Shown: positions 8,580-18,127 of the stretch, in pieces | Layout of the letters: every line of letters begins with the position of its first letter | Position numbering within the stretch: the stretch's first letter is position 1 | Source of the DNA: DATFVA01 sp963745945 | GTDB taxonomy: Bacteria > Bacteroidota > Ignavibacteria > Ignavibacteriales > Ignavibacteriaceae | Direction of reading: 5' to 3' | NCBI GenBank assembly: GCA_963745945.1 | Contig: CAVUZG010000007.1 | Span: 526,093-590,092, forward strand | DNA length: 64,000 nucleotides | Translations under genes and position numbers: made by a program | Notes under the pieces: model-generated | Databases searched by the model: none | What the model saw: the letters and a program-made list of their open reading frames with translations, nothing else | Told to the model about the DNA's origin: nothing

Positions 8580-10325
8580 ATGTTGAGTAAAGCGAAATTC
8601 CGCCTTGCAGGAAGATTAATGTTTGTTTGTTGTCTGTGGTCTGTTGTTTGTGGTTTTGCTTTCGCACAACAGTATAAACCTTACAACACCTTTAATAAAG
8701 AAGCAGAGTTACAAAAATTTGCTGAACAGAACGGCAAGTATAAAAAACTCTATACCGATATTTACAAACTAACTTACCCTTCCGGGGAAACAAGAGTTTT
8801 TAACTTTAACCGTAATACAAACTTTAGAAATATTACGGAACCTTCTAATACAACAATTATAAATATATGGGAAATAGATACTACCAAATACAGCGACAAG
8901 TTTAAGTTTTGGCAAAGAGTAAATATAATTAATTCTATTGAGGGGATAGTATTTGCTAAGGATTTAAATCATAATGGATTACTTGAATTGTATGGCTATA
9001 GTGAGCAGAATTATCCTCTTGTTGGACCGGTTGTGATTTTTGAACAAAATAGTTCTGGGATTTTTCATAAAATTTTTACTTATGACAGCAATACCGCATT
9101 CGTTCAGGGCATAGGAGATATAAATTCTGACGGAGAAAAAGAAATTCATCTTCGGACGAATGATACAATAAATGGTAAATTTTATAAGTCAGATAGTATT
9201 ACTGCACTACCAACTACTTTTGACTTTATCTTTTACTATCATCCACTTGGACAAATAAATGACCTGACATTTGGCGATTTCGATAACAATGAAATTACAG
9301 ATTGTGTTTTTATTGATTGGCCCAATACAATTATAGCGAATTACGATATTTTGCTAAACAATTTTACAACTGAATTTAAATATTCAATCTCTCCTAATGA
9401 TGCACAAGGTGGATTTGCAACCGGTGATTTTGACGAAGACGGTAAAACAGAAATAGTTTTTAGTACAGCATTAAAGCAAGTATATGTTATCGAGGCGGAA
9501 GGCACCAACCAATATTCAGTAACCTGGCAGGGAATTGCTCCTGCGTATAATGCATATATGATAACTTCAACAAACGATATAGATGGAAACGGCAAACCTG
9601 AATTCTGGGTCGGTGGTCAAGACTTTGATACAGGTATATCAACTTTCTGGTGCTATGAATCTGATGCTAATAATAGTTATATACCTGTTGCGTCAATAGA
9701 ATTGAAGTATTTAATCACTCTTAATACTAATTACCTTCAATCAGGGGATATAGATAATGACGGCAGAGATGAATTAATAATTTCTCTTGGGAACTATCTC
9801 CTGATTCTTAAATTTACTGGAAAACCAAATCAGCATAATTATGAAATCCTTTATGCCAAAATAAATGAATTAACACAACCCGGAGCACAATTTCTTCCGG
9901 TCACTATAGAAAATTTTAACAATGACAGTAAAAAGGATATCCTTTTGCCGATGGAAAGATATACAAGACCCACTACCGATTTATTTTCCTATTTATTAGT
10001 TCAAGATACAGGGACACCTGTAAGCGTTGATAAAATAATTCAGCCAGCTAAGTTTGACATATTACAAAATTATCCCAATCCATTTAATCCATCTACTCAA
10101 GTTAAAATTATTTTAAGTGCGCCAAGCAAAGTAGAAGTTACCGTATATAATATTCTTGGGAAAGAAATAAAAACATTGTTAAGTGATAACCTTTCCTCAG
10201 GTGAGCACGATATAGAATGGAACGGAAAGGATAGTGAAGGAAAATACCTTGCAGTAGGAATTTACTTCATTCAAATGAGAGCTAATAGTTTTAATAAAAC
10301 AATTAAAACAATCTTATTAAGATAA
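8580..10325 (+). CDS. T9SS-exported FG-GAP/VCBS-repeat protein
   Basis: 581 residues. Signal peptide up to FAFAQQ (about 30). A second start at residue 14 would give a more standard signal. Several calcium-binding FG-GAP-like loops are visible: GDFDNNEITD (about 226), GDFDEDGKTEI (about 285), DIDGNGKPEF (about 335) and GDIDNDGRDEL (about 391). They predict an integrin-like propeller. There is no fibronectin-like module; the sorting domain starts at about 487 (ILQNYPNPFNPST) and has the DxxGKxxxxGIYF variant seen in FlgD-type tails. Likely a surface protein; ligand unknown. Confidence 0.85.
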   Translation: MLSKAKFRLAGRLMFVCCLWSVVCGFAFAQQYKPYNTFNKEAELQKFAEQNGKYKKLYTDIYKLTYPSGETRVFNFNRNTNFRNITEPSNTTIINIWEIDTTKYSDKFKFWQRVNIINSIEGIVFAKDLNHNGLLELYGYSEQNYPLVGPVVIFEQNSSGIFHKIFTYDSNTAFVQGIGDINSDGEKEIHLRTNDTINGKFYKSDSITALPTTFDFIFYYHPLGQINDLTFGDFDNNEITDCVFIDWPNTIIANYDILLNNFTTEFKYSISPNDAQGGFATGDFDEDGKTEIVFSTALKQVYVIEAEGTNQYSVTWQGIAPAYNAYMITSTNDIDGNGKPEFWVGGQDFDTGISTFWCYESDANNSYIPVASIELKYLITLNTNYLQSGDIDNDGRDELIISLGNYLLILKFTGKPNQHNYEILYAKINELTQPGAQFLPVTIENFNNDSKKDILLPMERYTRPTTDLFSYLLVQDTGTPVSVDKIIQPAKFDILQNYPNPFNPSTQVKIILSAPSKVEVTVYNILGKEIKTLLSDNLSSGEHDIEWNGKDSEGKYLAVGIYFIQMRANSFNKTIKTILLR

Positions 10326-10366
10326 ACTGTTTTAATTTAAATCAATTTTTATAGAAAGGGTTTAAA

Positions 10367-12089
10367 ATGAAGAGGTTCATATTTTTAATAGTAATGCTTA
10401 CAACTGTAGGACATACTCAAAGTCCGAATTGGACATCGGTTAAAGAAACCAATATTAATGTTGGGTCTGCTAATTCAGTAGATATTTTCACAAACAGGGA
10501 CGGTAATCATATTATAGTTCAGGAAAGTAATAATCTCAAGTATTATAAAATGAATATAAATGGGGTTTCCGGTTCAGCTGTTAATTTAGAATATACTTCT
10601 GTTGTTACACCTAGTATTACAGGGGATGAAACAACTATTTATGTAGTTTACAGAAAAAATAGTGAAAATTATATCAGAACTAAATATAGCAGTGATGGTG
10701 GTACCAACTGGTCTTATTTATCAACACTTAATTATAATGCTAACTCAATTGAATCTGTATTTTCAAATAATAAGCTACATGTTACTTATCAAGTATCCAA
10801 TGTTATTTATTATTCAAATTATAATGGTTCCAGCTGGAGTTCCCCAGTGATTGTGTCTACAAATGAAACTGGAAATACACCAAGAATAATTGCAAAATAT
10901 GGAGGTTCAAATGATTATGTTTATTTTTTATATGAAAAATCAAGTACGGATATAGGGAAATGGAGAAGCTACAATGTTTCGTCTAATAGCTGGGGTACGC
11001 TTTACACAGGTTATCAGTTAAATAATGTTTTATCATCAAATCCGGCTGGGTTTAGAGTAACCGATTCCAGAATTATAATATACTACTCCTATCGTGCTAA
11101 TGATCCATTTGGAACTTCACAATATTACTTCGATTGGATTGTAAGAGATTTAAGTAATAACTACATATCTGAAGGTACTCCAAATGTTACTAATCTTACT
11201 GACAAAATCTTTGCAGCTGAAACTTATGATAATACAATGCATACTGCATTTTTCTACAGCCAAATAGCGCACGGCGAAGAATCAGGAGAAGTAGCTATTA
11301 GAAGGTCGACATCAAATAGTGGCTATCCTGATGATATAATTTATGAATATACACAACCATCTTCAGAACCGGTTTTTGTCAATATATCTTCAGCAGGAAA
11401 TGAAGTGCACGTAATATGGAAAGATGATTATGGCAATAATGATGGGAATAACCTGCGTTATAAATATGACAACCAGAATCCTGTAGCACCTTCCAATCTT
11501 GCTCTGTCTTCTTATAACGGTCACCCCAAACTTACTTGGGATGAAAACCCTGAAGCCGATATTGATTATTACCGGATTTATAGAAAAATAGGGTCGGGTT
11601 CATACTCACTTTATGCAACCTCGGGAACAAATGAATATATTGATTATGAAGAAACCGTATGTTCAGCTCCTCCCGGTTCCCGTTGTGCTAATGAAGAAAT
11701 TGCACACTATGAAATAACTGCAAAGGATTTAACTTCCAAAGAATCGGATTATTCAAATGAGGTTGAAGCAGTAATAATCGGAACACCCCCTCAAAAAATT
11801 AAAAATAATAACTCAGTAATGGTTTATGATTATAAATTGGATCAAAATTATCCCAACCCATTTAATCCTACAACAAGCATAAATTACCAGGTAAAAGACA
11901 AGGGCTTTGTTTCAGTTAAAAGTTTACGATATGCTTGGAAGAGAAGTTGCAAACCTGGTTAATGAGAATCAGAAAGCAGGACAGCATTCAGTTATATTTA
12001 ATGCGGCTAATCTGCCTTCCGGAGTCTATATCTATTCAATAAGGGTAAATGATTTTTTTCAGAATAATAAGATGACACTTCTGAAGTAA
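10367..12089 (+). CDS. T9SS-exported protein with fibronectin type III domain, frameshifted
   Basis: Read as one gene of about 573 residues. Signal peptide to GHTQ (about 17). Residues 20-365 form a propeller-like region of hydrophobic strands (YVVYRKNSENYIRTKYSSDGG). A fibronectin type III domain follows (APSNLALSSYNGHPKLTW, about 380-465), then the sorting domain. The frame breaks inside that domain at AAAA 11918-11921. One A too many turns SVKVYDMLGREV into SVKSLRYAWKR and a stop at 11962, and the other frame carries on to 12089. As written, the product would lack most of the sorting domain and should not be exported by T9SS. A homopolymer error is the simplest explanation. Confidence 0.85.
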
Positions 12090-12105
12090 TCTTAATTATC
12101 TTTCA

Positions 12106-12137
12106 AAAGACCGTCTGAATAAGGCGGTCTTTTTTTA
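12106..12137 (+). terminator. GACCGC-type terminator, copy 4, between convergent genes
   Basis: AAAGACCGT (12106-12114) pairs with GCGGTCTTT with one G-T pair, around CTGAATAAG. It lies between the T9SS gene (+) and the RND operon (-). A-rich and T-rich flanks could let it work in both directions. Confidence 0.88.
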
Positions 12138-12162
12138 ATTAATTATTCTTATCTAATAACTA

Positions 12163-15100
12163 CTATCCCACTTTCTCTCTCTTCGATGCATCAATTACTT
12201 TTGATCTTGATGTTAAATAGTAAAATGCAGGAATTACAAATAATGTAAGAATTGTAGATGCAATTAATCCGCCGATCGCAACAATACCCATCGGAATTCT
12301 CATTTCTTTTCCCGCTGCGCCAATACCGAGAGCTAAAGGAAGCATACCAAGAATGATTGCTACAGTTGCCATTATCTGCGGCTTAAGCTTGGTCGGACAA
12401 GCTTCCAGTAACGCATCTTTCGGAAGCATTCCCTGTTCTCTTCTAAGCTGGTTTGTGTAATCAAGAATAAGAATAGCGTTGTTAACAACAATTCCAATAA
12501 GCATAATTATTGCCATAAGCGAAACCACATTAAATGCTGTATTGGTGATATACAAAGCAAGAACAACACCAATCATTGCAAGGAGTACTGTTAACATTAT
12601 TGAAACAGGCTGCCAGAAACTTTCAAGTATTGCAGCAAGAAGCATGTACGTTAAAAACACTGCAAGGAAAAAAGCAAAAATCATATCCTGAATCATATCG
12701 TTCATCATTTTAACATTACCACCCCAGCGTATGTAATACCCCGGCGGAAGATTTAAATCGGAAAGCCTGCTGTCTATTTCACTTGTTATATTTCCAAGCG
12801 GAACACCCGATGCAGGAGCACCTGTAAACATTATGGAAACAAATTTATCCCGGTGAAGAATCTTTGTATAACCATGAGTGAATTTTACATCTGCAAGCTG
12901 TGTAAGCCTGAAAGGACCCATAGGTGAAGCCACTGTAATATTGGAAATTTTTTCAGGGGAATTAACAGATTGATCATCCATTGTTACGGTTATATCGTAT
13001 TCATTTCCGAGTTCCCGGTATTTTGAAGATTGAATACCTTCAACAGAAGAACGTAGAGTTAAAGCAAGATCTGTTATGCTCAACCCTGCTTCAACCAGTT
13101 TTTCTCTTTTAGGAAAAACAGTTATTTCAGGTTTGCCTGCACGGGAACTCTGATCGAAGTTAATTAAACCGGGAATGTCTTTTATTCTTTTTACAATTTC
13201 ATTCTTGTATTCTTCAAGCTTGTCGAGATCCTGTCCCATTAAAAAGAACTCTACAGGAGCTCCCGGTCCACCGGAGGAAGAGCCGAGATCAACTTTTATT
13301 CTTGCATTGGGAATATCGGCAAGCTCTTTCACGAAAACAGAAATCATATCAGGCAGGGAAATATTCCTGTCTTTTGCATCAACAAGCTGAACATCCATTA
13401 AAGCCATGTTTGTACCAATATCAAGTTCACTCATTCTGCCAAGGTTAGTGATCATATGTGTAACTTCCGGATGTTTTTTTATCCGGTTTTCAATTTCACT
13501 TAATAAATTTCCTGTTGCCTGCAAATTGTAGCCTTCGGGCATTTCCACAGAGACTTTTATTTTGCCGTCATCAAATGATGGAAGAAATTCAAAACCTATT
13601 TTAGAACCGAATGTCATCATTACCAGGACAAGAATTACAAAAGAGGAAGCAACTACAATAAAACTGGTGAGTTTATTCTTTAAAAATTTAGCAAGTATGT
13701 TTTTATAGAATTGTGTCTGCTTCTCTTCAAACTCATTCAATTTCCGACTTAATCTTCCCGGCTTATGTTCTTTTGTCAGAATTAAAGAAGCAAGCATCGG
13801 GGTTAATGTAAAAGACATAATAAGCGAAAAAATTGTTGCAAAAACCGCAGCGAGTGCAAGTTCTTTTAACCACATTCCAACCATCGATGACATGTTAGCT
13901 ACAGGCAAAAACACTACTAGGTTTGTAAGAGTCGATGCAAGTACTGCAACCATAACCTCAGAAGTTCCCTGGTAAGCAGCCTGTTTTATGGTTTTTCCCA
14001 TTTTCTTGTATCGGAAAATATTTTCAATTACAACAATTGAATTTGCAACGAGTACTCCCACCGAAACAGATAAACCCATTAACGTCATCATATTCAATGT
14101 TAATCCGAAAAGCTGGAGTAGAAGAAAGGTAGAAATGATTGACGTCGGCATTGAAAGAGCAACAATTATTGTAGAGCGTAAATCGTGAAGGAAAAGAAAA
14201 AGTACAAGTGCGGTAAAAATAACACCAAGATATATATTGCTCATTGTATCATCAACGCTGCTCTGCACAAATCCCGATTCATCATTTACAATTTCAAGAC
14301 TTGCACCCTGAGGAAGCGCAGCTTTTATATCCGGTAATGAAGCTTTAATAGCTTCTGCAACTTTTACAATATTTCCTTCTGTGCTTTTTACAATGCCAAG
14401 CCTAACAACATTTTCGTTCCGGAAGTTTTGTTTAACATTGTAGTACACTGCTCGCTGTCTGATATCTTTTCCAACGTCTTCAACATCTGCAAACTGTCTT
14501 ACTTTTTTGGGACCGAATGGAGTAGGAACTTCAAGCTCATTTATTGCTTCCGGACTTGCAAACTGTCCGTTCAGTCTAACAGTATACTCCTGGTCGCCTA
14601 TCTGGAAATATCCGCCGGGAATATCCATGTTGTGCATTTTTAAAATCTGGCTTAGCTGCGGAAGTGAAATCGAATTTTCATAAACTTCTTTGTTATTAAG
14701 AATTACGCGGACTTCTCTTTCCTGTCCACCTGTAATCTGGACATTAGCCACACCTTCAATCTGGGCGAATCTATCTTTTAACGATTTATCTGCAATTTCA
14801 TAAAGCTGTCTTGGGTCAAGATTACCGCTTAACACCAAATCAACAACAGGAAACTGTTTTAAATCAACTTTCTGAACAATCGGTTTCTTGGAGTCTTCGG
14901 GCAAATCATTTATAATTTCATCAACTTTATTTTTTACTTCCTGGTTTGCAACATCAACATTTTTTCCCATCTGGAATTCAATTATTATAATCGATAATCC
15001 ATCGAGAGAATATGATTCAACTCTTTCAATCCTGCTTATAGTGGAGATTGATTCTTCAATTCTTTTGCTTATAAGAGTTTCAATTTCTTTTGGACCCGCA

Positions 15101-15258
15101 CCGGGATAAATTGTTGAAATAGTTACATAAGGAATTTCAACATCGGGCTGCAGGTTGAGGTTCAATCTGAAAAAAGAAATTATTCCGAAGATTACAAAAA
15201 CAAGAAGACCAACACTGGTTAATACCGGACGGTTTATTGAAACTTTTGCTAAATACAT
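12163..15258 (-). CDS. RND family efflux transporter permease (HAE1/AcrB type)
   Basis: 1031 residues, the usual length for an inner-membrane RND pump. TM1 is at 11-30, a first periplasmic porter loop lies at 40-335, TM2-6 start at about 341, a second large loop follows, and TM8-12 begin near 860. TM4 reads GLSVSVGVLVANSIVVIEN (395-413): the Asp pair of AcrB (D407/D408) is replaced by A405-N406. TM10 reads IGIVVNNAILILDY, with Asn where AcrB has the essential Lys. This variant occurs in other Bacteroidota pumps as far as I recall, and ion coupling may differ. Third gene of the tolC-adaptor-permease operon, 12 bases after the adaptor. Substrate unknown. Confidence 0.95.
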   Translation of the reverse strand: MYLAKVSINRPVLTSVGLLVFVIFGIISFFRLNLNLQPDVEIPYVTISTIYPGAGPKEIETLISKRIEESISTISRIERVESYSLDGLSIIIIEFQMGKNVDVANQEVKNKVDEIINDLPEDSKKPIVQKVDLKQFPVVDLVLSGNLDPRQLYEIADKSLKDRFAQIEGVANVQITGGQEREVRVILNNKEVYENSISLPQLSQILKMHNMDIPGGYFQIGDQEYTVRLNGQFASPEAINELEVPTPFGPKKVRQFADVEDVGKDIRQRAVYYNVKQNFRNENVVRLGIVKSTEGNIVKVAEAIKASLPDIKAALPQGASLEIVNDESGFVQSSVDDTMSNIYLGVIFTALVLFLFLHDLRSTIIVALSMPTSIISTFLLLQLFGLTLNMMTLMGLSVSVGVLVANSIVVIENIFRYKKMGKTIKQAAYQGTSEVMVAVLASTLTNLVVFLPVANMSSMVGMWLKELALAAVFATIFSLIMSFTLTPMLASLILTKEHKPGRLSRKLNEFEEKQTQFYKNILAKFLKNKLTSFIVVASSFVILVLVMMTFGSKIGFEFLPSFDDGKIKVSVEMPEGYNLQATGNLLSEIENRIKKHPEVTHMITNLGRMSELDIGTNMALMDVQLVDAKDRNISLPDMISVFVKELADIPNARIKVDLGSSSGGPGAPVEFFLMGQDLDKLEEYKNEIVKRIKDIPGLINFDQSSRAGKPEITVFPKREKLVEAGLSITDLALTLRSSVEGIQSSKYRELGNEYDITVTMDDQSVNSPEKISNITVASPMGPFRLTQLADVKFTHGYTKILHRDKFVSIMFTGAPASGVPLGNITSEIDSRLSDLNLPPGYYIRWGGNVKMMNDMIQDMIFAFFLAVFLTYMLLAAILESFWQPVSIMLTVLLAMIGVVLALYITNTAFNVVSLMAIIMLIGIVVNNAILILDYTNQLRREQGMLPKDALLEACPTKLKPQIMATVAIILGMLPLALGIGAAGKEMRIPMGIVAIGGLIASTILTLFVIPAFYYLTSRSKVIDASKREKVG

Positions 15259-15270
15259 TTTTAATTCCTT

Positions 15271-16314
15271 CTATTGAATCACTTTTACAGTTGTTCCATC
15301 TGCAAGCTGGTCTGCGCCTTTAACAATAAGCCTGTCGCCCGGTTTTAATCCTTTGCTCAGCTCATAATAAATTCCGCTTTCGTGCCCGTTTTCCGTGTAA
15401 ACTTTTACCGCTTTACCGTTATTCTCTGTAAAGAGGTAATACCCTTTTTCATCGGTCATCAGCAAATTACGGGGAATGATAATCGCATTCGGGTTTTCGT
15501 AAACCAGGACTTTTATTTCAACAGTAACGCCATTCATCAATTCATTATTAGGATTATTAAATTCCGATTCCACATAAAATGATTGTCTCATCGGATCTAC
15601 TCCGAGAGAGACATCAGTTATTCTTCCCGGGTATTCTTTGCCATTGTATAAAGCGGAGGCTTTCATTCCTTTTTTAATCAAGCCGATTTCTTTTTCGGAA
15701 ACCCAAATTTTTGCACGCATTACATTTGTCTGCGCAACTGTAAACAAGTGAATGTCTTTATTAACATTATCACCTTCATTCACTTTTAAGTCAACTATTC
15801 TTCCGTCAAAAGGTGAATCGATAAATAACATTTGTTTCAATGATTCATAATTTCGTTTGCTTACAAGATACTGTGTTTCTGCACCATCAAAATTTGCCTG
15901 CGAAGTTTCACCGGCTTCAAGCAATGTTTTAATCCTGTCATAACTTTTCTTTGCGTTTTCATAAGATGTTTTTGCCTGCTCGTATTGCAGAGCAGGATTA
16001 TCGGTATCAAACTGAACAATTACCTGTTTCTCTTTAACATAATCTCCAACTCTTGCATTAATCTTTTCAATCTTACCTCCAATCATTGCTCCTTTCGTCG
16101 CTTCTTTTATTCCTGTAAGTTTTGAATAAAAACTGAGATGCTTTTGAAAGGGTTTATATTTAACCTGTTCAACTTTTACAGGAATTCCTTCTTCACCCTG
16201 GATTTGCTCCATACTTTTAGTTTCTTCATTGCTTTTGTTTCCGCATCCGAAAGCCAAAAATCCAAGCAATACAGTTACCAGGTAAATATTTATTGTTTTA
16301 ATTAAAGGTCTCAT
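15271..16314 (-). CDS. RND efflux periplasmic adaptor (membrane fusion protein)
   Basis: 347 residues. N-terminal membrane segment ending LAFGC, so probably a lipoprotein anchored by C24, though the residues before the Cys are not a perfect lipobox. A barrel-sandwich/lipoyl half begins near residue 80 (GGKIEKINARVGDYVKEKQVI), a coiled-coil hairpin lies at about 112-160, and the second lipoyl half follows (SPFDGRIVDLKVNEGDNV). Beta-barrel and membrane-proximal domains come last, ending KPGDRLIVKGADQLADGTTV. It links the TolC-like channel to the RND permease. It sits between the two genes, 42 bases after tolC. Confidence 0.94.
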   Translation of the reverse strand: MRPLIKTINIYLVTVLLGFLAFGCGNKSNEETKSMEQIQGEEGIPVKVEQVKYKPFQKHLSFYSKLTGIKEATKGAMIGGKIEKINARVGDYVKEKQVIVQFDTDNPALQYEQAKTSYENAKKSYDRIKTLLEAGETSQANFDGAETQYLVSKRNYESLKQMLFIDSPFDGRIVDLKVNEGDNVNKDIHLFTVAQTNVMRAKIWVSEKEIGLIKKGMKASALYNGKEYPGRITDVSLGVDPMRQSFYVESEFNNPNNELMNGVTVEIKVLVYENPNAIIIPRNLLMTDEKGYYLFTENNGKAVKVYTENGHESGIYYELSKGLKPGDRLIVKGADQLADGTTVKVIQ

Positions 16315-16356
16315 TTCAATCCTCTTCTCCTCTATTGGATTTATTTGAAAATCATT

Positions 16357-17781
16357 TTAGTCATTTAATAATTCGAACATTGAATAATACTCCGGTGAAA
16401 CTTTTCCTATCATTTGTTCAAGTTCGTATCGTGTAATTAAATAACTATAAACTGTCTGAAGCCTGTTTAATCTTGCCTGTCTCAATGCTATATCCGCATT
16501 CTGTACTTCAAGCTGACTGCTGGAGCCCTCTTTATATCTGACAGTTGCAATCCGGTAAGCTCTCTCAGCCAGCGACACATTTCTATCCTGAGCTTCAACA
16601 ACAGTCTGCACTCTTTTTAATTCATTTATTTTTGATTTAACCTGTGCGGTTAAATAATCTTTTAACTGGGAAACCTGTTCCTCTGTCTGCTTATACGTCA
16701 AAGTTGATTGTTCAACACGTTGAGAAGTCCGCTGTCCTTTCCAGATATTAATAGAAAAATTTACCCCTACAGTTAAAGAGGAATAATTCTGGAAATCCCA
16801 TTTATCAGAGGAACCGGCATAAGAATAATTTCCGAAAGCCGCAATGTTAGGCCAGTATTCTGCACGATCCAAATCTATAAAAGCATCATCAACCTGTGCT
16901 TTCAGACTTAGTGTCTGAATACTTAAATTCGATTTCAGAACTTCATCGACCATATCCTGTGTTTCCGGAACCGTCATCGGCTGATATGTTATACTTCCGT
17001 CAACATCTATTTCGTTTTCAGGATTTAATCCAAGCAGAATTTTTAAGCCGTCTTTTGCATCCTTTAATTTATTTTCCATATCAAGTAACGTTGGTCTGAT
17101 ATTCTCCACCTGGACCTGTGCCTGCAAATCATCAAATTCAGAAACCAATCCCTGTCCGTATAGTGCGTTTACGTTTTTGTAATTATCCTGAGCGTTTTCA
17201 AAGCTTGCTTTTGTTATCTGGTAAACTTCCTTTGTAAGAAGTACGCCGTAAAATGCTTTTTCTACATTTAATACGGTAGATGAAATTGTGTTTTTCAATT
17301 GAGCTTTGGAAAGATCGAGATAAATCTGTGAGGCGCCGATTCCCCGGAACACAGCAGAACTGAAAAGTACCTGGGTAAGCTGCAGATTTGTTTGGTAATT
17401 ATTTGCAAGCGTGAATGATTGCAAACTGTATCCAACTGGTTTGAACTTATTATTATCACGCGGGATAACATTTTCATCAAACAGGATTGAATAAGTTGCA
17501 TTCCCAAGCAGCGCTCCAAAATCTGGAAAGGGTGTTTTAGGTTTTTCTATAAAGTGACTTAAACCCGCAGAGAAATCAAGGCTTGGCAATGCATAGCCGA
17601 ATGCCTCGTGAACAGCAGCGTTGGCTTTCTGAACATTCATCTCAGCTATTTTAACATCACTGTTATTTTTAAGTGCTGTTTTTATTGCTTCATCTATTGT
17701 GAGAGTTTGTGTCTGCGAAAAACTGAAGCCGGCAAATAATAAGAAAAATATTATTAACATATAATTTGATTTTGGTTTCAT
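16357..17781 (-). CDS. TolC family outer membrane efflux protein
   Basis: 474 residues. Signal peptide to FSFSQ (about 22), then two repeats of the OEP fold with long heptad-rich helices (about 26-260 and 280-460). Typical landmarks are TIDEAIKTALKNNSDVKIAEMNVQKA near the start and KEGSSSQLEVQNADIALRQARL near the end. It forms the trimeric outer-membrane channel of the efflux pump encoded by the next two genes, and is the first gene of the operon. Confidence 0.94.
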   Translation of the reverse strand: MKPKSNYMLIIFFLLFAGFSFSQTQTLTIDEAIKTALKNNSDVKIAEMNVQKANAAVHEAFGYALPSLDFSAGLSHFIEKPKTPFPDFGALLGNATYSILFDENVIPRDNNKFKPVGYSLQSFTLANNYQTNLQLTQVLFSSAVFRGIGASQIYLDLSKAQLKNTISSTVLNVEKAFYGVLLTKEVYQITKASFENAQDNYKNVNALYGQGLVSEFDDLQAQVQVENIRPTLLDMENKLKDAKDGLKILLGLNPENEIDVDGSITYQPMTVPETQDMVDEVLKSNLSIQTLSLKAQVDDAFIDLDRAEYWPNIAAFGNYSYAGSSDKWDFQNYSSLTVGVNFSINIWKGQRTSQRVEQSTLTYKQTEEQVSQLKDYLTAQVKSKINELKRVQTVVEAQDRNVSLAERAYRIATVRYKEGSSSQLEVQNADIALRQARLNRLQTVYSYLITRYELEQMIGKVSPEYYSMFELLND

Positions 17782-17987
17782 TTAACTTCCGCTCTGGTTT
17801 TGATTTTTACAACCGGGAAGGAGATAGAATTGTGTGAACGAAAAGCTAAAACTGTTCGCTCCCAACTTGAGAAAACTGGTAAGCACCTGAGATTCATTAA
17901 TCTCCCCCGGATACAAAAAATTTTATTTATCTCCCCTTTCTATCCGATTTCTGTTTTGGTTCCGGAAAAAGGATAAAAAGTTCTTTT

Positions 17988-18019
17988 CAAAATTATAGAA
18001 TTAATTAGGAATTTGTAAA
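17988..18019 (-). promoter_or_regulatory. Candidate promoter of the tolC-adaptor-RND operon
   Basis: On the - strand TTTA (18019-18016), a 20-base spacer, then TAATTTTG (17995-17988), a match to the Bacteroidota -7 box TAnnTTTG at normal spacing. The -33 box differs from TTTG at one base. A leader of about 200 bases would precede the tolC-like gene. Confidence 0.35.
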
Positions 18020-18080
18020 TAAAATGATGTTAAATTTTGAGGAATTATGTGAACGGAAGATTTTTATGGTGAGTGGAAGA

Positions 18081-18109
18081 TATGCCAGATTTCTGAAATC
18101 CGGCATATC
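18081..18109 (-). terminator. Hairpin downstream of pckA
   Basis: TATGCCAGATTTC pairs with GAAATCCGGCATA (one mismatch-type pair). It lies about 20 bases beyond the pckA stop. No T run follows on the - strand, so it may be a transcript-end stabiliser rather than a true terminator. Confidence 0.5.
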
Positions 18110-18127
18110 AAAAGATTAAATTGAATT

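Larger units (their letters stand above)
17782..18127 (-). other. Promoter-containing gap upstream of the efflux operon
   Basis: 346 bases between pckA and the tolC-like gene, both on the - strand. It contains a hairpin that may end pckA (18081-18109) and a Bacteroidota-like promoter candidate (17988-18019). No coding potential seen. Confidence 0.6.
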
